Origin: Roseimicrobium gellanilyticum
GTDB lineage: Bacteria; Verrucomicrobiota; Verrucomicrobiia; Verrucomicrobiales; Verrucomicrobiaceae
Length of the DNA: 64,000 nt
NCBI RefSeq assembly: GCF_003315205.1
Contig: NZ_QNRR01000003.1
Location: forward strand, 558,001 to 622,000
Direction: 5' to 3'
How positions within the stretch are numbered: the first letter of the stretch is position 1; the number at the start of each line of letters is the position of its first letter. Of this stretch, positions 27,001-34,292 are shown one piece after another. The translations under genes were made by a program, and so were the position numbers. The notes under the pieces are model-generated. The model was not told the DNA's origin. It ran no database searches and saw only the letters and a list, made by a program, of their open reading frames with translations.

Positions 27001-28333
27001 TACCTTCATGGAAACTGAAACAGTCAATGAAGCAGAACCCGATATCACCTTCCATGCGCTTAAAATCCTGGCCAATCAGCAATTCTCGAGCGCCGGTGGC
27101 ACCAATGGCGGAGCGATCAATTTGGTCGCCAATGCGTCAACTCCTGAAACTACTGTGGTCAAATCATTGGTCCAAAATGCCGAGATCAGAACCTATGACT
27201 ACTACTGGAAGAACCAGGGCAGCGCGACCAATCCTCGTCCTGATGACAATGTCAGAACACACTATCCAGACTCATCTTCCCCAACAGGCTATCGCACAAA
27301 GAAAACTGATAAGCTCAAAATCGCACAGTGGTATGACGTCGTTAACGGCGGGGTGTTTCATCCGAACAAAATCGAAGCTGACACAGACGCATTTTTTATC
27401 CGACTGACAAATCCACCTCAGCTACCCAGCGGAACCACCTACCGCGCCAAAGTGTGGACCGAAAATGCCTCAGGAGCAGTGGTAGATTCAGGGGCAGATG
27501 TTGAGTTGCAACCGGTGGCGAATCAACCAGGCACCTACCAGTCCAAAGGGCTCTGTCTAGTGAGTAACAGTTATGATGACGCGCAAGCCACTGTCAGTGG
27601 TCCTGACAATGGCTTAAATGACCAGTCCTATAACGCAGAGCTTGGTGGTAGCGTGAAAATAAGATTCCTATTTGGGACAAATCCAACTGCGACCACTGTA
27701 GACATGGTACTCCCAGTACCGGTGAAGAAAACACTGACTGTTCAGGGATACATTCTCAAATCAGGAACCATATCCCCGTCGGATGTGATTGCGCCAGCTG
27801 CAGCCAACACATACCTGGAACTTGCCAAAGAGAGGTTGGCCCAAGTCGGCGTGGAGCTGGACGGAACAATCTCTACCGTGACGGCAAATCCGTCAGGCGT
27901 CTCATTTGGCGGATTTTTCCCCGCAAAGTTCGAAGAGCCACATGGAGCCTCCTCCTTGACGATACCTCCAGAGTCCGTGGCTCTTTTCACTGCCCTCAAC
28001 CCACAGGTAGACGTGACCTTCTATTTTGTTAGCGACTTCGCAAACAGCAGCAATCAGGGCATGACGGTCGTGCCAAAAACCACCTCGTTGACGGCTTTTC
28101 ACAATCGTATCCTTATCGACGTTCCCGCGATGGCGGACGACACGCTGGCGCACGAATTCCTACATGTTCTGATGAATGCAGTTCATGGCCCACCGTTTAA
28201 CGACTTCCTACGTGAACATGGAAGCGATGACAACAACCTCTGGCACCACAACGATGGCGCGATCGGTGACATTTTCAAGAGGACAAGGATCAACGATGCC
28301 ATGTACTATAAAATGTATCCGACACCGCCATGA
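24080..28333 (+). CDS. giant secreted Asp-rich repeat protein with C-terminal HExxH domain; candidate polymorphic toxin
   Basis: The 1417-residue product has a signal peptide (residues 1 to about 41). A long stretch of thrombospondin-3/EF-loop-like Asp-rich repeats (about 45-812; DSDSDGITDGEDP, DGDGDGMTDVFED, DMDGDSMPDIWE) should bind calcium. A Trp/Tyr-rich segment (about 813-960) and a beta-rich linker follow. The C-terminal domain (about 1215-1417) carries the zincin motif HEFLH at 1358-1362 with another His at 1369. The last third is lower in G+C (27 of 60 bases at 27121-27180). The stop overlaps the next start (ATGA), coupling it to a lipoprotein gene that has two paralogues downstream. 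The context suggests a metallopeptidase-tipped toxin with immunity proteins; a secreted protease with lipoprotein partners is the alternative. No anchor or known secretion tail is present. Confidence 0.75.
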   Translation: MPARSARHTHLLSRCRRPWAGWMQILAVAAMSFSPLPSGMASWSDSDFNGSNDTWSDPLTSQVTTLADLNLQNNDADNDGATNDEEASEGSDPFSFDTDYDGLSDGDELHLVKPSLAVSLTDWDTDNDEVSDYDEWHNFSGVTYPGGQLPSYPGASYSDYDGDGFKNPVDPQPTVPYDPTTTDSDSDNWYDAYDPFPNDPTNFSPINGIAWGQTFHDDQDGDLLLNWEDPVPYGPSDSDSDGITDGEDPYPIDPYNYSQINHIYWHGEVRGDSDNDGTLNWEDPQPYGPPDSDSDGIIDEEDPYPSDPNNYSETNYVHWYAEVLGDSDNDGTPNWQDPQPYGPPANDADADGFANDIDPFAFDASNYSAINNTNWYADVLGDIDSDQILNWTDPFPNDSTNYSAINSTSWHADVLGDADSDTIQNWQDGAPYGDTPPPPDPDSDGDGLTESTEAAYGTSDSDVDCDDDGLTDHEELVIYYTNPLNMYHLSQTAGWGDLYTDYQMVDPTDFDGDSIPDRIELHYGMLPNDAADAAGDLDGNGISNSAQYAAGRSLLADILVYDGDGDGMTDVFEDAHQLNKNYFGDAMADEDMDGVFNFEESKLQLNPRIPDTHARGGLGDLGVLMEAMLYPEGGAPTVDGDSDGIPDWQEVSLTAASPVFTRLAPNDMDGDSMPDIWEHQYGRWKYPTNGLYVRHHDGAGDIEGDGLSNYHEYWLMCDPMINDGGADPDGDGLGYAAELALGTHLWVADTDMDGISDGEEDFDGDGLSNITERSLSTNALNKDTDADGWDDDEEQAMGSNPLSPEDQPILEPMSSYVSIQTRWVHSSWQEHGGEYYSRYWYWTWDSVDPPMGHWEEQFYSTTTPRDEAGQANFSDGTSQPISTFSAAQGALGQVSQMDWQESGERSVSSSWTEITGRPMPEPPQYFFYPDGGEESPGWSGYTEDNRVWSGGSLEVRLAWKPNAPKPHRRHDLTVTFMETETVNEAEPDITFHALKILANQQFSSAGGTNGGAINLVANASTPETTVVKSLVQNAEIRTYDYYWKNQGSATNPRPDDNVRTHYPDSSSPTGYRTKKTDKLKIAQWYDVVNGGVFHPNKIEADTDAFFIRLTNPPQLPSGTTYRAKVWTENASGAVVDSGADVELQPVANQPGTYQSKGLCLVSNSYDDAQATVSGPDNGLNDQSYNAELGGSVKIRFLFGTNPTATTVDMVLPVPVKKTLTVQGYILKSGTISPSDVIAPAAANTYLELAKERLAQVGVELDGTISTVTANPSGVSFGGFFPAKFEEPHGASSLTIPPESVALFTALNPQVDVTFYFVSDFANSSNQGMTVVPKTTSLTAFHNRILIDVPAMADDTLAHEFLHVLMNAVHGPPFNDFLREHGSDDNNLWHHNDGAIGDIFKRTRINDAMYYKMYPTPP
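24680..25381 (+). repeat. in-frame internal repeat block of the giant protein
   Basis: Residues 201-434 consist of about six tandem units of two sizes. The core is NYSxIN, then W(Y/H)(A/G)(D/E)V, LGD, DSD and NWxDPxPYG; some units insert DSDSDGIxDEEDPYPxDP. The units are similar at DNA level too, pointing to expansion by duplication. The acidic DxDxDG loops are probable calcium sites. Confidence 0.8.
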
Positions 28334-28959
28334 AGACGCTGAATAAACTCTCTCGAATTGCCGGAATAGCCATCTGCGTTCTCGGGAGCGGATGCGATGG
28401 CCCTCCCCCCTCTCCTGCCGCCCCTCTGGAAGCACTTTCTCCAACAATTCAACAAGGGGGCAGGGTAGCTTCAAAGACAGCTGAAATTGATTTCACTAGA
28501 TTGGAATCGTCCCCGCTTGAAAACCTTGAAAAAGAACTCTGGTCTGGGAATGCCGATGAAGCCAACACCATCCTGTTTGAACTTACACGTCGGCGTACAG
28601 ACGAAGGATGCAGGCTCATGATCAAGTTTCTCCGTGAGCAATCCGCACAACTCCCCAAGGATCTGCCTTCAATGGAGGAGATGAAAAAGCTGGAAGCTGA
28701 ATACCACGTGACACGTAAGAGGCCCACCGGCAATCATTGGAGTCAGACTTTGGGAAAGGCGACGGCAGCAGCCAGGAGACTCGTTGAGTTGGACATGCCT
28801 ACAGCCGACCAAGCAGCAAAAGAGTTTCGTGAGGAACTCGCAGTGAAGTGGAAAGGGAGCGAGGGCGGAACACTATTTCTGAATCTCATTCAGATGGAGT
28901 ATGAGCAAGCAAAGGAGGGCGTTCGGACTGGCGCGGTGCCTTGGTCGCCTCCAAAGTGA
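28330..28959 (+). CDS. small lipoprotein, putative immunity protein 1
   Basis: The family is unknown to me. The 209-residue product begins with a hydrophobic leader ending VLGSGCDGP, a loose lipobox with Cys-Asp. The mature part is helical and charged; the motif ELTRRRTDEGCRLMIKFLRE is shared with the two following genes (ELARRRTDESCKLLIQVLRE in the next). All three also share a HWSQ segment, a LDMP..(D/N)QAAK.FREE segment and a GAVPW end. Its ATG overlaps the stop of the giant protein by ATGA, so the two must be co-translated. G+C is low (30 of 60 bases at 28321-28380). Membrane-tethered periplasmic immunity against the C-terminal domain is the favoured role, by context only. Confidence 0.7.
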   Translation: MKTLNKLSRIAGIAICVLGSGCDGPPPSPAAPLEALSPTIQQGGRVASKTAEIDFTRLESSPLENLEKELWSGNADEANTILFELTRRRTDEGCRLMIKFLREQSAQLPKDLPSMEEMKKLEAEYHVTRKRPTGNHWSQTLGKATAAARRLVELDMPTADQAAKEFREELAVKWKGSEGGTLFLNLIQMEYEQAKEGVRTGAVPWSPPK

Positions 28960-29037
28960 AGGCCACCAAGAACTACAAACGCTGGCGGGCTCTTGATGTT
29001 TGTCGCTGCTCTCTTTCTCCTTAAACGGCGAAAGTGA
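28960..29037 (+). pseudogene. start-less ORF encoding an anchor-like tail (displaced C-terminus)
   Basis: Directly after the stop of the first lipoprotein gene, and in its frame, 25 codons end in AGGLLMFVAALFLLKRRK followed by a stop. A Gly-Gly segment, one transmembrane helix and a terminal basic cluster are the layout of C-terminal sorting tails (LPXTG, PEP-CTERM, GlyGly-CTERM types). No start codon or ribosome site belongs to it. It is probably the discarded end of a former surface protein; chance cannot be excluded. Confidence 0.45.
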
Positions 29038-29044
29038 GCGTAAA

Positions 29045-29179
29045 ATGGGATCATTTCAGGAACGCACCCGCCTACCAATCTGGAAAAGGATTCCGGTGCC
29101 GGCAGATGGAGACATCTGTGATCGTACTCGGATCAACGCTCCGATGCTTTATCAAATTCATCCTACGCTCCCTCCATGA
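29045..29179 (+). pseudogene. orphan remnant of the toxin C-terminal tip
   Basis: An open frame of 44 codons ends with GDICDRTRIN, then a Met-Leu-Tyr stretch and HPTLPP. It aligns with the end of the giant protein (GDIFKRTRIN, then Met-Tyr-Tyr and YPTPP) at about 13 of 23 positions, and its stop overlaps the next lipoprotein ATG as ATGA, exactly as in the intact toxin-lipoprotein junction. No HExxH is left. It looks like the stump of a second toxin-tip/immunity cassette. Confidence 0.7.
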
Positions 29180-29817
29180 AACGAAAATTTACAGTGGCGG
29201 TTACAATATTGCTAAGCGTAGCGTCGAGTTCTTGCGATCATCCAGAATCACCCAAGGGCCTCAACCAAAATGAGCAACCGGGTGGGCCGGTGACCACCAA
29301 GCCGATTCCACCACCATTGGTTGCGGACGAGATCGCTGCAGAGGAGATCACGATGCCCGCAGAGTCTTTGATGACAATCATCACCGCCGGCAATGCAGAT
29401 GAGGCAGGCAGGGCCATGAGAGAACTGGCGCGACGGCGCACGGACGAATCTTGCAAACTATTGATTCAGGTGCTCCGAGAACAGGCATCTCACCTGCCAT
29501 CCCAATTGCCATCCCTCGAAGAGGCAAAGCGCTTTGAAAAAGAGTTCATCGCCACACGCAAGTACCCAACTGTGGACCATTGGTCGCAGCGTTTCCGCAA
29601 GGCAGCTTACGCTGCGGAATGGCTGGTATTGTTGGACATGCCTGAGGCCAATCAAGCTGCCAAAAAGTTCCGCGAGGAATTTGCCGCCAAATGTAAGGAC
29701 AGTGAACTTGGCAAAATTCTTTTGAATACCGTAGAGACGGAGTATCACCAGGCCTTGGAGTCTGTGAAAATGGGCGCGGTTCCGTGGAAGCGTCCGGAGA
29801 AGAGCGGCAATCCATAG
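29176..29817 (+). CDS. small lipoprotein, putative immunity protein 2
   Basis: This 213-residue paralogue of the first lipoprotein begins MKRKFTVAVTILLSVASSSC, a leader ending in Cys followed by Asp-His. It shares ELARRRTDESC, LREQASHLPSQLPSLEEAKR, TRKYP, HWSQRF, LVLLDMPEANQAAKKFREE and GAVPWKRPEKSGNP with the others. It is closest to the third copy, mainly in the C-terminal half. The start overlaps the stop of the orphan toxin remnant. If the immunity reading is right, this gene protects against a toxin tip now lost from the locus. Confidence 0.7.
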   Translation: MKRKFTVAVTILLSVASSSCDHPESPKGLNQNEQPGGPVTTKPIPPPLVADEIAAEEITMPAESLMTIITAGNADEAGRAMRELARRRTDESCKLLIQVLREQASHLPSQLPSLEEAKRFEKEFIATRKYPTVDHWSQRFRKAAYAAEWLVLLDMPEANQAAKKFREEFAAKCKDSELGKILLNTVETEYHQALESVKMGAVPWKRPEKSGNP

Positions 29818-29839
29818 GATGCAAACTGGTGCATTTCCC

Positions 29840-30494
29840 ATGAAGAACCCTTCTCGAATTGCCGGAATATTTTTCTGTTTCCTGGGGTGCGCATGCGACG
29901 GTCCTCAAGCTCCCCCAGCCAAACCTCCTGAGGCACCCTCTGCTGCAGCGGGGTTCGATGCTCACAAGATTACCAAAGCGGATCTCCCGCCATTGGTTGT
30001 GGACGAGAGCGCTGGGGAAGAGTACACGATGCCAGCAGATTCCCTGATGGCCATCATCACTGCTGGCAATGCACGCGAAGCAGGCAGGGCCATGAGAGAG
30101 CTAGCGCGCCGACGCACGGACGAATCTTGCACACTATTGATCAAGGTGCTCCGGGAACAAGCGTCTCACTTGCCAGCCCAACCACCCTCCCTTGAAGAGG
30201 CAAAGCGTGTTGACGAGGGGTATCTCGCCACGCGCAAGTACCCCCCCTGCGAATCATTGGTCGCAGCGTTTTGGCAAGGCAAATTACGCTGTCAAATGGC
30301 TGGTATTGTTAGACATGCCTGAGGCGGATCAAGCGGTCAAAGTGTTCCGCGAGGAACTTGCCACCAAATGGAAAGACAGTGAATACGGCAAAATTCTTTT
30401 AAATACATTGGAGACAGAGTATCGCCACGCCTCGCATGATGTGAAAATGGGTGTGGTTCCGTGGAAGCGCCCGGAGAAGAGTGGCAATCCATAA
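29840..30494 (+). pseudogene. small lipoprotein, putative immunity protein 3, frameshifted at a C7 tract
   Basis: The ATG at 29840 (an in-frame ATG also exists at 29819) gives a leader ending FLGCACDGP and the same family motifs (ELARRRTDESC, LREQASHLPAQPPSLEEAKR, TRKYP). At 30241-30247 a run of seven C residues shifts the frame. With six C residues the frame would continue into NHWSQRFGKANYAVKWLVLL and on to the normal end KRPEKSGNP at 30494. As sequenced the protein stops at 30322, missing its C-terminal third. The cause may be decay, phase variation by slippage, or a read error. Confidence 0.75.
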
Positions 30495-30517
30495 AATAGC
30501 CCGATGGCATCCGAAAC

Positions 30518-31537
30518 TCACTCTTTGCCACCCACCCAATACCGCTCCCGATTCGCCAGGAAATCAAAAACGGCTCCGTGGTAAGGACTGAAGTCCGGTT
30601 CGGGAATGCCACTGGGTGGGCATGCCGGCGTGCCGTAGCCGGTCTGGAACATGTCATGGTGATACACGCTGTGCCCGCCTGCCTCCCACACAGCGTGCAT
30701 GTGCAAGATGTGGTCGATGGGTTGAGTTGCCTCCTTGGGTCCACCAAACTTGGAGGTGCCGTTGCGCGCAGGTTCATCGTCCACCACGGGCTTGTTGAAC
30801 TTCTTCAGCAGGGACGCGATTTCACGAGGAGCGATCTCCCAGGTGCGGCCCGCACCCTGACGACTGGTGTGCGGCGTGAGGAAATCGAGCGCGGCATTTT
30901 CGTCATCCTTGCCCAGGTCACCAGCGAAGCCGGGAGAGTTGGTGACGAGTCTCTTGGGATCATGGGCTTTGATCACACGCAGCATGTCCAGCGTGCGCAG
31001 CGATTTTTCATTCCAGATCTGGAAGACCAAATTGCGCCACGGCTTCAATTCATTCGTGAGCGCTGCGACAGCCTTGTCCTGCGGATCAGGATCGAGCCGG
31101 ATGTGATGAGCATAACTCTCCTGCGAGAAGAGGCAGAGCTCGATGACAAAGCCTGTGGCATCGGCATCCTTCAGAATCTCCTTGAGGCGATCCACATTCC
31201 CGGCACGAAGGGTGCCATCTGGGTGGTAGAGCGTAGCCTCAGGTGAGGCATCCACAAAGCCGCGCCTGTTATCCCACTGCGCCCAGACACGCAGCACATT
31301 GATGCCGTGCCTGGAGAATTGTCCCAGCCACTCACGGCGCACTTCTGGAGACGCATTGAACGTGGGATTGTAGATCGCATTGAAGAAGCTCACCCCGGTG
31401 AACGGGAAAGGCTTGCCATCAAGCTGGAAGCGCGTTCCCGAGATGGTGAGCTCCGCGGCCGGTGCCATCGCCGTCATGATGCCCGCGAAGGCGACACAGA
31501 TCACTGCTCTCAGACAAGCCCCAGCTCTTTGGCGCAT
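30518..31537 (-). CDS. secreted glycoside hydrolase, cellulase-like (clan GH-A)
   Basis: The 339-residue product has a signal peptide (ICVAFAGIMTAMAPAAE) and a TIM-barrel domain beginning with LDGKPFPFTGVSFFN. The likely acid/base Glu177 is in VFQIWNEKSL and the likely nucleophile Glu255 in KPVVDDEPARNG, consistent with a GH5-like retaining enzyme. The closing segment HSVYHHDMFQTGYG lines the active site in such folds. It is convergent with the lipoprotein cluster. The substrate is unknown. Confidence 0.78.
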   Translation of the reverse strand: MRQRAGACLRAVICVAFAGIMTAMAPAAELTISGTRFQLDGKPFPFTGVSFFNAIYNPTFNASPEVRREWLGQFSRHGINVLRVWAQWDNRRGFVDASPEATLYHPDGTLRAGNVDRLKEILKDADATGFVIELCLFSQESYAHHIRLDPDPQDKAVAALTNELKPWRNLVFQIWNEKSLRTLDMLRVIKAHDPKRLVTNSPGFAGDLGKDDENAALDFLTPHTSRQGAGRTWEIAPREIASLLKKFNKPVVDDEPARNGTSKFGGPKEATQPIDHILHMHAVWEAGGHSVYHHDMFQTGYGTPACPPSGIPEPDFSPYHGAVFDFLANRERYWVGGKE

Positions 31538-31621
31538 GCACGAATGAAATAAAGATTCCTGCCCAAAGCAAGCCTGCGCATCCAGTTACTCTCCTTGTAC
31601 CCTGTCCCTTATCCCGCTCCC

Positions 31622-32293
31622 TCAGTGGCCCGCCTCTTCAGAAAGGCGCTCCGCTTCGCGCTTCAAGATGCGGCCCACACGGTGCTTCGCGAGGTACACC
31701 TGCGCGGCGTTCACGCCGAGTTCCTCTTTGACACGCTCGGGACTCCAGCCCTTGAGCACATAGCAGGAGAAAATTTGAAACTGCCTTGGCGAGACCAGCG
31801 AACGCACACGGCGGAGAGCGAGCTCCATCACCTGATCCTGCCACTCCTTGTCCCAGAGCTTTTCCAAAGTCACCCCCTGGGGATCGGCGCAGCGATCAAT
31901 GGGCGCAGTGCGGCGCTCCTCATCCTCATCGAAGTGGATGTTCGCCTCGCGCTCGTATTGCTTCTTCCGCCGGCGGAACTGATCAAGGATGCGCCAGCGC
32001 GCCTGATTGAGAAGGAAGCTTTTGAAGGAGCCCTGGCTGGTGTCGAACTTCTTCTTCTGCAGGTTCTTCGCCACCCCGATGAAGGTCTCCTGGACCACGT
32101 CATTGGCCTCGTCATCGCTCAGACCGGACTTCCGTGCCACATGCCAGACGAAGCCCGAGTAGGTGCGGTAGAATTCATCCCAGCTGGACCAGTCGGACCA
32201 GTTGTCCAGCTTCTCGATGAGGGTTTTGCGCGTCTGGGGAGAACTGCTGACTTTCTCCGGAGTGCTCGCGGGCTTGACGGTGGGTTCGGCCAT
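31622..32293 (-). CDS. ECF-type RNA polymerase sigma factor
   Basis: With the ATG at 32293 the product has 223 residues. Region 2 is visible as GFVWHVARKSGLSDDEANDVVQ (split over helices) and WRILDQFRRRKK, and region 4 as LVSPRQFQIFSCYVLKGWS with the helix-turn-helix EELGVNAAQVYLAKHRVGR. Such factors direct stress or surface regulons in Verrucomicrobia. No anti-sigma gene is adjacent. It is divergent from the export operon starting at 32454 and may control it. A start 33 bases further upstream is possible. Confidence 0.9.
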   Translation of the reverse strand: MAEPTVKPASTPEKVSSSPQTRKTLIEKLDNWSDWSSWDEFYRTYSGFVWHVARKSGLSDDEANDVVQETFIGVAKNLQKKKFDTSQGSFKSFLLNQARWRILDQFRRRKKQYEREANIHFDEDEERRTAPIDRCADPQGVTLEKLWDKEWQDQVMELALRRVRSLVSPRQFQIFSCYVLKGWSPERVKEELGVNAAQVYLAKHRVGRILKREAERLSEEAGH

Positions 32294-32453
32294 GTCGTGG
32301 GGATTGGAAGTTAGGTACAACCACAATCAGCTGCAAAGGTTCTTTACGTGAATCGCCCGGGCGGATGAAAGAGCTTTTGAAAGGTGCCCGTTTGCCTTCA
32401 TCCCCAAATTGCTCCCGCAAGCCGCCCTCCAGCGGCTTGTTTGTTCTGGATTC

Positions 32454-34292
32454 ATGACAAAAAAAACCGCCTCCCTGCATGCCTTTCTTGGACTGAGCCT
32501 CGCCGCTTTGCCGCTGGCCTCGTGCTCACCCAGTTACATGCGGAAGTCCGCCGACCGTGAGGTGAAGGGAGCTCTCTTTTCCAAGCTCGTCACCGTGCCC
32601 AATGCTGGCACCGGACTTCTGGACATCACCCCGCCAGCGCCTCTCTCCCTGGCAGAGCTGAGCAAGGCTGGCAGCGGTCCCGACTTCCTGGGCGATCGCG
32701 CTCAGCTTGAGAAGAATGCACGTGTCCTTCCCCTTTCCGAGGCCCTCAAAATGGCGGTCACTCACAACCGTGACTACCGCAATGAGAAGGAACTGCTGTT
32801 CCTTGAGGCACTTGACCTGACCCTGGTCCGCCACGAGTTCGCCCCCATCTTCACGGCCACCGGTGAGGCCGGTACCCTGCGGCAAATCGACCCGGTCATT
32901 TCGACCCTCCGCGAGCCGAATCCAGCCTACCCTGCCGCCGCAGCAGCAGCGGCCGCAGCCACAGCCGCCAACAACGCAGCAGCCGCAGCAACCGGCAAAC
33001 CCGCTCCTGCTGCCGTGACCACAGCGGTTCCGCAATTCCTTGAGCGTCAAATCACCACGCTGGTCACAGAGAACACCTTCACCGCCACTGGGAATGTGGG
33101 CGTCAGTGTCCTCACCCGTACCGGCGCCCGGATCGCGGCGGATTTCACCACGGATTTCCTCCGGTTCCTGACCGGCAGCGGCCCCAGCGTGAGCAACTCC
33201 TCCCTGGCTGTGACCCTCACCCAGCCCCTCCTCCGTGGGGCGGGCTACCGGGCCACCATGGAGAACCTCACCCAGGCGGAACGGAACCTCCTGTACTCCA
33301 TCCGTGACTTTACCCAGTATCGCAAAACCTTCACGGTCGACATCACCTCCCGCTATTACCGCACCTTGGAGGCGCGCGATGCCGCCAGGAACGGTTACCT
33401 CGCCTACCGGGCCTTCGAGGCCATCTTGGAGAGCGAGCGAGCCTTGGGTGAAGAAGGCCGCCGCACCAACTCCCAGCTCGGCCTCATCGAGCAGGCCGCC
33501 CTCAGGTACAAGCGGTTGTGGATTGCCGCTGTGCGCGTGTACGAGCAGCAACTCGACGACCTGAAAATCGCGCTCGGCATCCCCGTCGAAGAGAAAGTCA
33601 TCCTCGATGACAAGGAGTTGTCCAAGCTCTCCCTGGAAGATCCCGAAATGACCATGGACGACACCATCAAGACCGCCCTGGTCACGCGGTTGGACCTTTA
33701 TAACCAAAGAAATACGCTCGAAGATTCGGAACGCAAAATCAAAGTCGCCTCCCAAAACCTTCTGCCCCAGCTGGATATCGGCGCCCGCTATGAGGTGCTG
33801 GGCACGAAAGACAACGACAAGCTGGACCTGAACTTTGACCGCACGCGCCTCACTGGCACGGGCGTGGTGGACCTCCGACTGGACAAGAAGGCCGACCGCA
33901 ACAACTACCGCGCCGCCCTCATCTCCCAACAGCGCTCCGCCCGCGTGCTCGACCTGGCCGAGGAGAACGTGCGCAACGCCATCCGCACCAACTGGCGCGA
34001 CCTGGACACGGCGAGAAAGCAGTATGACATCGCCCAGACGGGGGTGGACCTGAGCGCCCGCCGGCTGGAGGAGGAAGAACTGCTGCGCAGCCTCGGCCGC
34101 GGCACCGCCCGTGACCTTATTGATGCCCAGCAGGACCTGATTGAGGCGAGAAACGCGCTCACGGCAGCGTTGATTTCTCATACCCTGGCACGTCTCCGCC
34201 TCTGGAGAGACATGGGGATTCTATACATTCAGAAAGACGGCTCATGGATACGCGTATTGAACCAGGAAGCAAAATTGGCTGCCGATGAGTAA
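32454..34292 (+). CDS. TolC-family outer-membrane efflux lipoprotein
   Basis: The 612-residue product starts at the ATG at 32454 after a GGA site, with the lipobox LPLASC in its leader, so it should be lipidated like NodT/OprM-type TolC proteins. It has the double helical repeat of the family, the turn VTLTQPLLRGAGYR and a low-complexity Ala insert (about 160-185). It opens a four-gene operon: the adaptor gene overlaps it by eight bases, followed by ABC ATPase and permease genes. Confidence 0.92.
   Translation: MTKKTASLHAFLGLSLAALPLASCSPSYMRKSADREVKGALFSKLVTVPNAGTGLLDITPPAPLSLAELSKAGSGPDFLGDRAQLEKNARVLPLSEALKMAVTHNRDYRNEKELLFLEALDLTLVRHEFAPIFTATGEAGTLRQIDPVISTLREPNPAYPAAAAAAAAATAANNAAAAATGKPAPAAVTTAVPQFLERQITTLVTENTFTATGNVGVSVLTRTGARIAADFTTDFLRFLTGSGPSVSNSSLAVTLTQPLLRGAGYRATMENLTQAERNLLYSIRDFTQYRKTFTVDITSRYYRTLEARDAARNGYLAYRAFEAILESERALGEEGRRTNSQLGLIEQAALRYKRLWIAAVRVYEQQLDDLKIALGIPVEEKVILDDKELSKLSLEDPEMTMDDTIKTALVTRLDLYNQRNTLEDSERKIKVASQNLLPQLDIGARYEVLGTKDNDKLDLNFDRTRLTGTGVVDLRLDKKADRNNYRAALISQQRSARVLDLAEENVRNAIRTNWRDLDTARKQYDIAQTGVDLSARRLEEEELLRSLGRGTARDLIDAQQDLIEARNALTAALISHTLARLRLWRDMGILYIQKDGSWIRVLNQEAKLAADE

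Noticed and set aside
28151-28186. HEFLHVLMNAVH as a metzincin HExxHxxGxxH site
   Set aside because: The Gly is absent and the third His is one residue too far, so only a general HExxH zincin call is supported.
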